A DNA stretch of 64,000 nucleotides from Channallabes apus (GCA_030522415.1 CM060124.1:28740954-28804953), one strand, 5' to 3'; shown: positions 20,526-31,411, counted from the stretch's first letter. Program-made: numbers and translations. The notes: generated by a model from the letters alone, not told the origin.

Positions 20526-21440
20526 TTTAATAAAAATAAATAAATAAAAATCACAATTTATCACTGTAATCAATAAAATGAAAAAAGAGTAAACAGTAAA
20601 GTGTTAAGTATAATCACAAACTTAGACAGCAATATATATGCAAATGTAATTAGAAAATTTCTACAAATCCTTATAATACTTTATACAGTCAACAACAAAA
20701 AAAACAACCACTTGGCTTACATCAAAACATTTGAATAAATAGTGAAACCCCGAAACAGACAAAAAATAAATTACAAAAGAAAATCTACTTGCCAGGTAAC
20801 ACTGCAAGCAGCATGCAGTCCACGCGTGAAGACATGAACAGGTGTAACTATACTAGCAAAAAATTTAAAATAAACAAATCGTTGTTACTGAAAAAATATA
20901 AGGAAAAACAGTCTAGATCGGTGATCCTGTAAGAAACATTATTTAGGCAAACCATCCAAAATAGTCAACCATCAAAAACAATCATTAGATAAACAATCCA
21001 GCAAGAGAGGACAAAAAGTCTACTCAAAAAGTAAAAATGGGTCGTTTATGATTGATTCATTCTTTTTGAATAAATCTTTAACGTGACTCAGAAGAACGAG
21101 TAGTCATGCGCGTTTGCTCCACCCACACACCTGTCAGGAATGGACATCTTAAAGGGGAAACACATGACCGTGGCCGTGACAACTGCAAGTTCTTTATTCG
21201 CAATTCAATTCATTAGCAGTAATGTGTACTGTCTGAATCGTCTCTAGCAGCTATACTTCCTATAGGTCTGGGAGTATTAAAGCTCTTGAAAGCATCTAAT
21301 AAAAATTTTAATACTGTGTATCTTACTGTATGTTGATGATTTGTATGAAACACGGAGTTTAAACAAGCAATAATCTTTTGTTTTTATCCTGGCGAGCTTT
21401 AGCTCCACACTCCAGTCCACAGTGGGTCTAGTAAGCTAGT
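20526..21440. other. No recognised gene
   Basis: AT-rich DNA followed by a more mixed section near 21060-21180. Nothing coding could be supported. Confidence 0.3.
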
Positions 21441-21540
21441 GACTGCTTATGGCTTATACAGTGTTATTATTAACAGAAACTATTGTGTTTATAACAATAA
21501 AGAGTGTGATATTCTTTATTTTGTACTTTTGTCTTTTCAG

Positions 21541-21679
21541 TTATGGTGTTTTAGGAGTTAATGATATTCTACAAAAAGCAACACATATTTCCATCCTGAG
21601 GACGTATGGATTACAAATCAAAAAGTTTGTCGCTCTGATTTTAGAACTAGAATGTTATGATTTAAAATCCCAGATGTAG
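21541..21679 (+). CDS. Exon-like ORF, unidentified
   Basis: A T-rich tract ending TTTTGTCTTTTCAG (AG at 21539-21540) precedes an open frame of about 45 codons: GVLGVNDILQKATHISILRT, then YGLQIKKFVALILELE, and a TAG. The acceptor and the helix-like sequence suggest a terminal exon, but no neighbouring exon or family was recognised. Confidence 0.3.
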
Positions 21680-22101
21680 TGGAGACCCACAGTTTCTGTC
21701 CTTTAGTGGTTTAGTAAAAAAATAATTTATGAACAACAAACTGGAGTTTTCCCATATGGTGTGGTACTTTTAAGAAGGTAAGAGCACCACAATCACACTC
21801 CAAGAGTATGTGAGCGGGCTAGTCTCAGTTAACTTCCAAGTTAACTTCCAAGTTGATCCTAGCAAAGTTCATTCAAGTTTACTGAACCTGACATGCTGTG
21901 TGTTTCGGATTGCAGTGTTTTTGTTCATAAGAGCAACTAAACTGTGCCAGATCTGTAGTACTTCAGAAATACCATGTCTTAATGGAATTTAACAGATTAA
22001 ACACATTAAGCAAAAAAAATAAAAAATTCATCACTGTGTTTTGGACCAGAATGAAAGTTTTACAAGGGCATTGTTTTGTTTTAATTTACATTTTATTAAG
22101 T
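21680..22101. other. No recognised gene
   Basis: Includes a short tandem repeat of AGTTAACTTCCA at 21827-21852. No other structure seen. Confidence 0.3.
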
Positions 22102-22109
22102 TAGAATGA

Positions 22110-22335
22110 GGCGGCACGGTGGTGTAGTGGTTAGCACTGTCGCCTTGCACCTCCAGGGTCTGGGTTTGATTCCCGGCCAGGCTCGATTCCCGTCTCTGTG
22201 TGCATGGAGTTTGCATGTTCTCCCTGTGCTTGGTGGGTTTCCTCCAGGTACTCCGGTTTCCTCCCACAGTCCAAAGACATGCAGATTAGGCTAATTGGTG
22301 TTCCCAAGTTGACCATAGTGTGTGAATGTGTGTGA

Positions 22336-22370
<35 letters not shown>

Positions 22371-22504
22371 TGACGGATTGGCACGCTGTCCAGGGTGTAC
22401 CCTGCCTTGTGCCCAGAGTCTCCTGGGATAGGCTCCAGGTCCCCGCGACCCTAATACAGGATAAAGTGGTATAGAAGATGAATGAATGAATGAATGAATG
22501 AAGG
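22110..22504 (+). repeat. tRNA-derived SINE, full length with target-site duplication
   Basis: The head GGCGGCACGGTGGTGTAGTG carries an A-box-like TGGTGTAGTGG, and GGGTTTGATTCCCGG is the B-box region. A TG microsatellite lies at about 22323-22368 and the tail is TGAATGAATGAATGA. TAGAATGA flanks both sides (22102-22109 and 22505-22512), a good 8-bp duplication. This is the reference copy for the truncated copies elsewhere in the window. Confidence 0.9.
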
Positions 22505-22512
22505 TAGAATGA

Positions 22513-23883
22513 AACCGAACTAAATAAATACGACATGAAAACGAAGGGAAAAACAATATACACACTATTAGAAAATGTGCATTTTTGAACACTTTTCAGA
22601 TTTCATTTCTGATCCTGACCCAAGCAAATACATTTTGTTCCATCAGTTATAAACAGCTGCAGTGGCATAATGTATATTATCAGACAGGAAGAAGGCGATC
22701 AAGATGATCAGATGGCACATGGCTCAGGAACCTTCTCTCTCTCAGTCTGTCATATTTTATTCATGGTCCTGTTCTTATTGTTATTCACTCTATGGATTCC
22801 TTCCTCATTACTTAGAGTTTCTTGAGCCATTTTGTTAATTTGAAAGGGGAATGTAATTGTATTTTTAACCCCTACTTAATTTTATTTTGTTGGTTTTACT
22901 GTCATCATTTTGTCCCAGTTTTGTTCTTTGCACGGTTGTCTATTTACTCTCATTTCTTTACTATACACGTCTTTCAACACTAATTTCTGTTCTTCCCATT
23001 TGGATAGTTATTAAATCTTAAACAATGAAAAAAATTTTTTCCCTTATTTGACATTTGTTTTTTTTCCATCCCTTTTTCCTCTATATCCTCCTCCACCTAT
23101 CTCTGGGGAAGCAAAGAAATTGTAATAGGATGTCACAGACAGAACAAGATAGAGTGAGAGAGCATGTGTGTGTGGGAGAGGGGGAGAGAGTTAGTGTTGT
23201 CAATACCCTGTATTTACTGAGATTTACCAAAGAGAATAGTTTCTACATGATTGATTGTTTTTTCCTCTAAACTCTCTTGTATATTGCTATTCACAGTATA
23301 ATACAAATGCTGTGAGCCTGCAGGCCGTTTCTGATGGAGACATTCAGGAAACACGACTAATAGCATATTTTTCAGTCTCTTTCATTTAGTTTAATATTAC
23401 ATCTAGCCTTTCAGCTAAACTAGCGCATGTGTTGTCCAGAAATCACAAAAAGCCAAGATGTGGAGAAGGAGTGCTGATAAGCTAACTGTGGGAATTATTA
23501 AAGCAAAGTGTTTTATATGTATTTATAGTCTTATAAGTTTGTACATCCTCTTGTAAGTCTGTGTCTTTGTGTAAAAGCAAGAAAATTATGTGATCTTGGT
23601 ATTAGGCAAATAAAATCTCATATAAACAACAGCATGTTACTTTTTCATGGTGGATATGAGGTGTTTCTGCTGGTATGCTGTTTGTTTTTGCAAAAAAAGC
23701 TGCAATCTATTTTTTACACAGAATTACAAGAGGAGGTACTAACTCAAACATAACTATTGGTTAGTAAAAACAATAAAACAAAAGCTGTTATTTTCTATTG
23801 TACATACATGTGTCTCTGTTTGCACAGTAGTATGCATTTTTGTTTACCTTATTTTGATAAAAATAATAATGATATAAACTAAC
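22513..23883. other. No recognised gene
   Basis: About 1.4 kb of AT-rich DNA. No supported ORF, TE end or long repeat was found. Confidence 0.3.
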
Positions 23884-24438
23884 TGTCACACCTGTACCAC
23901 CACGGTCCAGGGAAATAAGATCTGGGTCTCCGGACTACTGAGCCGCCACTTTGTCTCCCCTTAGTGTGTCTAAGTTGGTATGTCTCCCAATCACTGATTA
24001 TGTTCACCTGTGTCTCTCCCCAGTTTGTCTCTATTTAAGCCAGCTGAACCCGTGGCATTTTGTCCGTTCACTGTGGTCCCACGTTTGTTTGTATGTGTCT
24101 CTTGAAACTACACATGTTCTCCTCAGGACTGAGCGGAAACAGCAGGGTCGGGGTAAGAACCATCTGGACGAGTACTTTTGTATCAAGGTCCAAGCTGAGA
24201 CATCAGCCTCATTTGGAGTGAACCCTTTCGAGACTTCTTTGTGCTGAAGGAATACTTTCTGTGTTTGTGTATGCCCGCCTGCCGACCCAGCCTGAGGAGG
24301 CTACGTTTGGTGTCAGTTTATTTTCGTGTTTGTTTCAGTTTTGGTTTGTTTGATTTCACATTTAAAGAAAAAGATACTTTGAATTAAATTGAAATAAAAT
24401 CACAGAAGTGTGTATCACCTGCATCTGCAGACCTGACG
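23884..24438 (+). mobile_element. Solo LTR, Gypsy-like
   Basis: 555 bp from TGTCACACCTG to CAGACCTGACG, flanked by perfect 5-bp duplications CTAAC (23879-23883 and 24439-24443). TATTTAA at 24032-24038 and AATAAA at 24393-24398 fit a plus-strand promoter and polyadenylation signal. The final A of the expected TGACA end is a G. No internal region is present, so it arose by LTR-LTR recombination. Confidence 0.8.
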
Positions 24439-24857
24439 CTAACACATGTGATGATAAAGTATATACAAGGTGTTAAAAGCAAAAACAGAGGAAAACGTCA
24501 TGCATTGAGGAGGCACATAAAGCATCAAGAGCAGCCAATCAGAAACAGATCATACCTTCTCCAGTTTCTGATTGGATGGTATTTTACTTCCTCTAGCCTT
24601 TGATGGAGTAGAATTAATGAAGCAAGCACACTGTAAAAAAATACAACTAAATAAATTTTGAGTGAATTATTATTGTATTGTTGGCTCAACTTCTTACAGT
24701 ATTTGTTGAGATAACAGGTAACACCATGTTCTTGAATCTTTGGAGACACAGACTGAATAAACTAAAGAATTAAGTTGAGCCAGCAATATACCTTCACTGA
24801 GATGCAATCACATGATTTTCAAGGAAACCCAGAAGTGTTTAACAGTTAAGGAGTAAC

Positions 24858-25427
24858 TGTCATGTTTCACTCTCTCTCTCTACGTATGAAGCACACACAC
24901 GTCAACGCAAGTGCAGGAAAGTACAGTCTTTATTTTTTTTGTTTGCCTCAAAAGAAAACGTCTCTGAGACTCTTCACAGATACTTTAATTAACTAGGCGT
25001 TCACTACGCCGATTGCCAGGTGCGGTCTGCAGGCGGTTCCACTCAAACTATGATTCAACCAAGAATGTCATTTCGCAAAACATAACAAAAGAAACAAAAC
25101 TTCTCTGTGTCCTCAGAGGATATTACTTGGACGGCGAAGCTGTCTCGCTTCGCCTGACTTCGCCTGCAGATACCGCTTCAAACCTGGATAGGAGCAGAAA
25201 GACACACATATGTTAGTGGGTGATAATACAACGGTGACCAGACAGTGTGGTGTGGGTTCGGCTGGGTTTAAATAGGGAGACAGGTGAGGTGTGCGCAGGT
25301 GATCTGAGTTTGTTAATTATGGTAAGTAAGGACATACGTGGACACACTAGGGGGAGACAAAGCCATGGCTCAGTAATCCGGCGAGCCGGATCTTTCTCTC
25401 CGGGACTGAGGAGGCTCGGGCATGACA
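24858..25427 (-). mobile_element. Gypsy 3' LTR
   Basis: 570 bp, TGTCATG at one end and CATGACA at the other. Read on the minus strand it has TATTTAAA (25267-25274) and the 9-mer GTCTGGTCA (25235-25243) about 30 nt further on, where transcription should begin. AATAAA for RNA ending lies near 24929 (minus strand). Confidence 0.95.
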
Positions 25428-28400
25428 CCACCCCCCCCCAGGACCGGCTACCTGAAGGGGAGGTGGGCGCTTCCCTCGCATTACCAAAGGGGGGAGAGAC
25501 CCACCGGCCTGATGGTATTGCCGGCGGGCGGGTCGACCCGGAGGGCGGGGTGCGGGACGATCCGGCCGAGCCCGGTGAAACTCAGAAATGAGATCAGGGC
25601 TTAGGATGTCCTTTGCTGGCACCCAGCTGCGTTCTTCCGGTCCGTACCCCTCCCAGTCCACGAGATATTGGAGGGAGCCCCCCCGCCTTCGGGAGTCCAA
25701 TAACTGTTGGACTCTGAACGCTGGAGCGCCCTCGATCTCCACAGCTCCGGGGAGCGAAGGGTCTATGACACCTCCGTCCAGCGGCCCCCGTATCACCGGC
25801 CTGAGAAGCGAAACATAAAACACTGGGTTAATACGCATGTGTGAGGGTAATTTCAATTTGAAGGACACAGGGTTAACTTGGGTGATGATGGGAAAGGGAC
25901 CGATAAATCGAGGGGAGAGCTTACGACAGGGGAGGTTGAGAGAGAGGTCCTTTGTCGAGAGCCAAACCCGATCTCCTACCTGGAGCGGAGGACTTTCCCT
26001 TCGCCGCCTATCGGCGAATTGTTTGAACCGGCGAACTGCTTGGGAGATGTGGGTGTGAGCCCCCTCCCATACTTTTTCCGCTTTTTTGAACCACTCGTCC
26101 ACCATGGGGATATTGGTGGGAGTGGCATCCCATGGACACAGCGGTGGCTGATACCCGAGCACACATTGGAACGGCGTTAGGCCGGTAGAAGAGTGTCTTA
26201 AAGAATTTCGCGCATATTCCGCCCAAAATAAACAGTCCGCCCACTCGTGTTGTCGACTACTACAATATGCGCGAAGGAACCTCCCGAGGTCTTGAACAGT
26301 CCGCTCTGCCTGCCCATTAGACTCAGGGTGATAGCCTGAGGTTAGACTAACACTAGTCCCCAATTTCTGGAAAAAAGCTTTCCAGAATTTAGCGATAAAT
26401 TGGGGACCCCGATCTGAAACAATGTCCTCCAGGATACCGTAGTAGCGAAACACTGTATTGAATAAGGCATCAGTCACCTGGGCGGCGGTAGGGAGAGAGC
26501 AGAACGGAATAAAACGACAGCCCTTAGAGAAGCGATCTACTACTACCAAGACTATCGTGTACCCTTTTGACACTGGCAAATCCGTGACAAAGTCCACCGC
26601 GAGGTGGGACCACGGTCTATTAGGTGTTGGTAAGGGCATTAATTTCCCAACTGGCAACCCTCGGGGACTTTTAGTGGCTGCACAAATAGCACAAGACGAA
26701 ACGACTGTTTTCACTGTTTCGCGCATATTTGGCCACCAGAACTTTGGTTCCAGTAGTTTTAATGTTTTTGCCTCGCCGGGATGTCCGGATGAGAGATTAA
26801 TGTGGGCTTCCCCTGTCACTCGTTCTCGTAGTGCTTCCGGCACATAGGTTCGACCCGGGGGACAGCCCGGCGGCACGGGGTCGGACCGCATCTCCCGGGC
26901 TATCTCCGTGTCGAAATCCCACATGATCGGGGCAACCACGAGTGACGGGGGCAGAATAGGCTCCGGTACCAATGGTCGGTCCGGCGACGCAAAACAGTGG
27001 GATAGCGCATCCGCTTTCAGATTTTTAGAGCCGGGGCGATATGTAATATGAAAATCGAAATGAGTGAAAAACAGTGCCCAGCGGGCTTGACGAGGGTTTA
27101 GTCTCTTAGCTTGTTGGAGGTACTCAAGGTTCTGGTGATCGGTCAGTACCGTGAAAGGATGTTCTGCTCCCTCCAACCAATGTCGCCACTCCTCTAACGC
27201 CGCTTTGATTGCTAGCAGTTCGCGATTACCGATATCATAATTGCACTCGGCAGGTGTCAACTTCCTCGAAAAGAAAGCACAGGGGAATAATTTCTCTGGG
27301 TGGCCATGATGCTGTGACAGCACCGACCCTAGTCCTACCTCCGACGCGTCGAACTCCACTACGAAGGGCTTACTAGGGTCGGGAAGTTTTAAGATGGGCG
27401 CTGATGTAAAGGCTTGTTTTAGACGCTGAAAAGCGTGGCACGCTTCCAGCGTGAAGGTGGTTAAGCGCTTTGGTTTCCTTTTTAATAAATTAGTGAGCGG
27501 TGCTGCCAACGTGCTGTAGCCCCTAATAAAGCGTCGGTAAAAATTGGCAAACCCAAGGAAACTTTGTAGCGCCTTCACTGAGGTGGGTTCTGGCCATTGT
27601 AGGACCGAACTGACCTTGGCGACGTCCATCTGAACCCCCAGTGGCCCTATGTGGTAGCCCAAAAATGCGACCTCCCTTTGGTGAAACTCACACTTCTCTG
27701 CCTTCGCATAGAGCCCATGTTCCCTTAGGCGACGGAGGACGGCAGTCACATGACCAACGTGCTCGTGATATGACCGCGAGTATATCAAGATATCATCCAG
27801 ATACACTATAACATAACGGTTTAACATAATTCGGAACACGTCGTTCATGAACCCCTGAAACACCGCAGGTGCGTTTACCAGTCCATAAGCCATTACATTA
27901 TATTGGTAATGTCCTGATGTCGTGCTAAACGCAGTCTTCCACTCGTCCCCCTTGCGAACACGAACGAGGTTATAGGCGCTGCGGAGGTCCAGTTTAGTGA
28001 AGATGGACGCGCCGCGGAGCAGGTCGATCGCGGCCGGCACCAGAGGCAGTGGGTGCTTATATTTTATTGTAATGGCATTGAGTCCCCTATAATCAATGCA
28101 GGGTCTGAGGCCCCCGCCTCTCTTTTCGATGAAAAAGAAACCAGCCGATGCGGGTGACGTGGAGCGACTAATGAGCCCCTGCCGGAGAGCCTCACTCACG
28201 TATTCCTCCATCGCCCTGGTCTCGGTCAGGGACAACGGGTAAACACGGGAGCAGGGCGGTGCTTTCCCCGGCAGGAGGTCAATAGCGCAATCCCACGGGC
28301 GATGAGGGGGAAGTCGTGCAGCTGCCCTAACACTAAACACGTCTGAAAATGCTGTGTACTCGGATGGCACGCGGGTAGATACTAGGGCGCGGGGACTTTC

Positions 28401-29489
28401 GACTGTAATAGTTTGGACCATTAATGGGGATGGTAGGCATAATTTAGCACATCGAGGGGACCAGGATACGATGCGAGAGGCTGCCCAATCAAAATTAGGG
28501 TTATGGACGCAGAGCCATGGGAGGCCCAGCACGACGGACTGACTCACCTGAGGGAGCACATAGAATTGTAGCTCCTCTGTGTGGCCGGGGAAAGTTAATC
28601 GTAGGGGCACGGAGAGCATATAAACTGGCGATTGATTTAATGGTTTGCCATCCAGAGCTTTAATCTCGATCGGGTTTGGAAGCTTCGACACTGGAGCATG
28701 TAGCGAGGAAAGAAGAGAAAGTGAGATAAAGTTCCCAGCCGACCCGGAATCTATTAAGGGGGAAACAGACACAACATAATCATTAAATGATATGGTGGCA
28801 TCAACACAAAAAGACTGCGTGGTTCGTGTGGGTGTGCATGGAGTTACTTTTTTTATAATAGGACAGTCCTTTATGAGATGTCCCTCTCCTCCGCAGTACA
28901 GGCACAAGCCTGTCGTGAACCGGCGGCGTCTTTCTTGCGCGGACAGCCGGGAGGTGCCCACGTCCATGGGCTCCGCGGGTGATCTGTCGTGCGACTCCGT
29001 AGGGCTCTTTGGGCGGTTGGGGCGTTGGCGCGGGTCGAGCCTGCCCCCTGCCGTCCGTGTCGAGGGCTGCCGTTTTTGACTGCGGAGATGTTGGTCTAGC
29101 TTAATGGCCAGCTGGATACTGTCATCGAGGTCCATCTCTGCATCTCTGCAGGCCAGTTCCAGCTGGATGTCCGGGTGCAGTCCATCTCGAAAACAGGCGA
29201 GCAGGCTCTTCTCGCACCACTCGCTTTCAGCCGCCAGGATCTTAAATTGGACCGCATATTCCGCCACGGTGGCTTGTCCTTGTTTTATCCTCATCAATCG
29301 TTGTTCTCCACTCTTTCCCTGATCAGGGTGGTCAAACACCGCGCGGAAGGCCCATAGGAACCGCCCATAGTCGCACGTCTCCCGGCCACCCGTGCTCCAC
29401 ATCGCCGTGGCCCAGTCCATGGCTGGCCCTGTGAGCCGTTGGGTGATGAATCTGACCTTCCCTTGGTCATCCAGGTCCGGATAATCCAC
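25347..29489 (-). CDS. Gypsy chromovirus gag-pol polyprotein
   Basis: One uninterrupted frame of 1380 residues (taken from a GTG, since its natural start lies upstream in another frame). Order: gag capsid (1-180), CCHC zinc knuckle CLYCGGEGHLIKDC (196-209), aspartic protease with IDSGSAGNF (DSG 247-249), reverse transcriptase with YLDD (563-566), RNase H (D714, E757, D784 region), integrase with H896, H903, C933, C936 and catalytic D966, D1026, E1062, a GPY/F-like module (LSPRFIGPFP) and a chromodomain (about 1258-1308, YLVDWEGYGPEERSWVP). All catalytic residues are present. The frame runs through the polypurine tract, its last ~27 codons lying in the 3' LTR. Gag and pol share one frame, as in Tf1/sushi-type elements. 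The copy could supply functions except for the upstream gag break. Confidence 0.95.
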   Translation of the reverse strand: MDYPDLDDQGKVRFITQRLTGPAMDWATAMWSTGGRETCDYGRFLWAFRAVFDHPDQGKSGEQRLMRIKQGQATVAEYAVQFKILAAESEWCEKSLLACFRDGLHPDIQLELACRDAEMDLDDSIQLAIKLDQHLRSQKRQPSTRTAGGRLDPRQRPNRPKSPTESHDRSPAEPMDVGTSRLSAQERRRRFTTGLCLYCGGEGHLIKDCPIIKKVTPCTPTRTTQSFCVDATISFNDYVVSVSPLIDSGSAGNFISLSLLSSLHAPVSKLPNPIEIKALDGKPLNQSPVYMLSVPLRLTFPGHTEELQFYVLPQVSQSVVLGLPWLCVHNPNFDWAASRIVSWSPRCAKLCLPSPLMVQTITVESPRALVSTRVPSEYTAFSDVFSVRAAARLPPHRPWDCAIDLLPGKAPPCSRVYPLSLTETRAMEEYVSEALRQGLISRSTSPASAGFFFIEKRGGGLRPCIDYRGLNAITIKYKHPLPLVPAAIDLLRGASIFTKLDLRSAYNLVRVRKGDEWKTAFSTTSGHYQYNVMAYGLVNAPAVFQGFMNDVFRIMLNRYVIVYLDDILIYSRSYHEHVGHVTAVLRRLREHGLYAKAEKCEFHQREVAFLGYHIGPLGVQMDVAKVSSVLQWPEPTSVKALQSFLGFANFYRRFIRGYSTLAAPLTNLLKRKPKRLTTFTLEACHAFQRLKQAFTSAPILKLPDPSKPFVVEFDASEVGLGSVLSQHHGHPEKLFPCAFFSRKLTPAECNYDIGNRELLAIKAALEEWRHWLEGAEHPFTVLTDHQNLEYLQQAKRLNPRQARWALFFTHFDFHITYRPGSKNLKADALSHCFASPDRPLVPEPILPPSLVVAPIMWDFDTEIAREMRSDPVPPGCPPGRTYVPEALRERVTGEAHINLSSGHPGEAKTLKLLEPKFWWPNMRETVKTVVSSCAICAATKSPRGLPVGKLMPLPTPNRPWSHLAVDFVTDLPVSKGYTIVLVVVDRFSKGCRFIPFCSLPTAAQVTDALFNTVFRYYGILEDIVSDRGPQFIAKFWKAFFQKLGTSVSLTSGYHPESNGQAERTVQDLGRFLRAYCSSRQHEWADCLFWAEYARNSLRHSSTGLTPFQCVLGYQPPLCPWDATPTNIPMVDEWFKKAEKVWEGAHTHISQAVRRFKQFADRRRRESPPLQVGDRVWLSTKDLSLNLPCRKLSPRFIGPFPIITQVNPVSFKLKLPSHMRINPVFYVSLLRPVIRGPLDGGVIDPSLPGAVEIEGAPAFRVQQLLDSRRRGGSLQYLVDWEGYGPEERSWVPAKDILSPDLISEFHRARPDRPAPRPPGRPARRQYHQAGGSLPPLVMRGKRPPPLQVAGPGGGWCHARASSVPERKIRLAGLLSHGFVSP
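25428..25441 (-). other. Gypsy polypurine tract
   Basis: On the minus strand TGGGGGGGGTGG immediately precedes the 3' LTR, the expected plus-strand primer position. Confidence 0.8.
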
Positions 29490-29506
29490 GAAATAGAGCT
29501 CGCAGG

Positions 29507-29731
29507 CTAGGAGGAAATTTTACAGGCCTCGGGGTCCCCCGCGTACCGTTCAGGGGGGGTTGACTGGCCGGTGGCGATGTCCCGGACACTATGAGCCAAG
29601 TCATTAATGGCTCGGGCCAGGCTGTCCATCTGTCCCTGCTGCCGGCGGATGTAATCCATCATGGGCAGCGTGTCTCTTGGCAGGGGCGTTCCTGCTGCGT
29701 TTCGATGATTGGAGGTCTGGTCATCTGTCAT
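29507..29731 (-). pseudogene. Gypsy gag N-terminus, cut off by a frame break
   Basis: The ATG (29729-29731) is formed by the last six bases of the 5' LTR, ATGACA, so translation starts inside the LTR edge. The frame gives MTDDQTSNHRNAAGTP and a helical stretch (YIRRQQGQMDSLARAIND), then GDPEAC and a stop at 29507-29509. The continuation is found in the neighbouring frame starting at the same place. The break lies in an A-run near 29519-29522 and corresponds to one missing base (or two extra), from a mutation or a sequence error. Confidence 0.85.
29715..29723 (-). promoter_or_regulatory. Putative self-priming primer-binding site
   Basis: Two bases inside the 5' LTR boundary, the minus strand reads TGACCAGAC. 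It is complementary to GTCTGGTCA in the LTR (30103-30111 in the 5' LTR), which sits about 30 nt after the TATA element, where the RNA 5' end is expected. In Tf1 and related chromoviruses the RNA 5' end primes its own reverse transcription in this way. Nine pairs is shorter than Tf1's eleven. Confidence 0.65.
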
Positions 29732-30295
29732 GTTTCACTCTCTCTCTCTACGTATGAAGCACACACACGTCAACGCAAGTGCAGGAAAGTACAGTCTTTA
29801 TTTTTTTTGTTTGCCTCAAAAGAAAACGTCTCTGAGACTCTTCACAGATACTTTAATTAACTAGGCGTTCACTACGCCGATTGCCAGGCGCGGTCTGCAG
29901 GCGGTTCCACTCAAACTATGATTCAACCAAGAATGTCATTTCGCAAAACATAACAAAAGAAACAAAACTTCTCTGTGTCCTCAGAGGATATTACTTAGAC
30001 GGCGAAGCTGTCTCGCTTCGCCTGACTTCGCCTGCAGATACCGCTTCAAACCTGGATAGGAGCAGAAAGACACACATATGTTAGTGAGTGATAATACAAC
30101 GGTGACCAGACAGTGTGGTGTGGGTTCGGCTGGGTTTAAATAGGGAGACAGGTGAGGTGTGCGCAGGTGATCTGAGTTTGTTAATTATGGTAAGTAATGA
30201 CATACGTGGACACACTAGGGGGAGACAAAGCCATGGCTCAGTAATCCGGCGAGCCGGATCTTTCTCTCCGGGACTGAGGAGGCTCGGGCATGACA
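29726..30295 (-). mobile_element. Gypsy 5' LTR with promoter
   Basis: 570 bp. TATTTAAA on the minus strand at 30135-30142 and the predicted RNA start near 30112. It differs from the 3' LTR at four positions. Confidence 0.95.
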
Positions 30296-30425
30296 GTAAC
30301 AGTGCTTTAGTACTCGGTGGTATATAGCCTTATTAATATATTTTATTTTTTATCATAATTATATATTCTGTGAAATGTTTTAATTTTTGTCTTGACAAGC
30401 CTGGTTTTATTATTTTTTTTAACCA

Positions 30426-30826
30426 GAGCTCTGCTGTGGAGGATTGGGGTCAGAGGGGTGATGTTTGGCCTTTTGGAGCTATTGGAGGAGCATGAGCAAG
30501 TTGTTGGAGAGGATTGTAGTCTTTGATGGCTGGGTGACTATACAGCAGCTTTAGGAGTGATTGTCAGTTCTAGTGCTCTGAATATTGTATTCCAAAAGGA
30601 CTGGATATACAACTTTGAAGCCATCCAAACAATTATTATTGGACTTGGAGAGACACGCTCCCCTCCGATTCACATGTTGAGAAATAAACTCTTGTTGCCA
30701 TAGACTCTTTTTTTGTGTGTCTGACACATTGAGAAAAAAAAGTCTTTAAAAGTCAAATATTTGCTAGTTTTTCAAAATGGTTATGATATTGTAATATAAA
30801 CAAACCAGAGAAAGAATGATAAGCAT
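30426..30826 (+). pseudogene. Exon-like unit of copy A, homologous to 60900-61310
   Basis: An acceptor TTTTTTAACCAG precedes AGCTCTGCTGTGGAGGATTG. One frame gives ALLWRIGVRGVMFGLLELLE and a stop 34 codons on. The corresponding minus-strand region near 61310 has the same acceptor position and APLWRIGGVRRLKAGLLELQ in the matching frame. Downstream the two copies also share GACTAGTTTTGGAAGAATAAA (here at 33673-33692). This looks like the 3' exon of a repeated transcription unit whose function is unknown. Confidence 0.5.
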
Positions 30827-31346
30827 CTGGGCCCAGTTTCTCGATATCGCACACTATTCGCGCGCTAAGAAGACTCTTAAGATATATCTTAGGTTAAGTG
30901 ATAACTTTTCTATGTGTATTTCTCGAACTGTCTCTTAGGAGTCTTCTTAAGTCGCTGCCTCTTACATCCGACGTTACAAGGCGCTGTCTACAGGGAAGGT
31001 CCTGAATTAGCTGACATCCGTTGCTCAGGAATCGATTTTCACTCCTTTGCATGACAGCATTAAGAAAGACGGCACTTTCTTTGCACTAAATTCTTTTAAT
31101 AGCATTTATTTCGACATGGGTTAACTTATCAATAACATGCCGTAATAGACAAATATATAAATGAAATCACCAAACTGTCGCTTCATGTAACCTGTGGCGG
31201 TGAAACGAACCGGGTATACAATCATAGTTGATTGACAAACAGCTGATAACACTCTTCACCAGCTTCAGAAACAATGTGAAACATGTCAGGTTGTATAGCG
31301 CACTTATGGAATGAATATGATGAGATGACAGAGTGGACGTTTGAAA

Positions 31347-31407
31347 AGTGAAACTTTAAACCAAAGCTACGCGTCAAAACTGGTGAAATAATATGACCGC
31401 ATCTACA
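31347..31407 (+). mobile_element. BEL/Pao LTR 3' end fragment
   Basis: GTGAAACTTTAAACCAAAGC ... GACCGCATCTACA is the last 60 bp of the BEL LTR, in plus orientation, directly followed by a primer-binding site. Confidence 0.85.
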
Positions 31408-31411
31408 TAAA

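Larger units (their letters stand above)
24858..30295 (-). mobile_element. Ty3/Gypsy chromovirus, nearly intact, sushi/Tf1-like
   Basis: A 5438-bp element transcribed on the minus strand, with 570-bp LTRs at both ends and a perfect 5-bp duplication GTAAC (24853-24857 and 30296-30300). Only four differences separate the LTRs (near 25020, 25129, 25219 and 25329 in the left LTR), so insertion is recent. It encodes gag and pol with a C-terminal chromodomain, the hallmark of chromoviruses. There is no tRNA-type primer site; a self-priming arrangement is seen instead. The only clear lesion is a frame break near 29510. Confidence 0.95.

Noticed and set aside
24629..24638. A confirmed superfamily for the CACTGTAAAA-ended element
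   Set aside because: No flanking duplication was found and no transposase remains, so the family is left open.
25013..25216. Identical 67-codon plus-strand ORFs in both Gypsy LTRs (also 29881-30084)
   Set aside because: They are the antisense strand of the LTR; identity only reflects LTR duplication.
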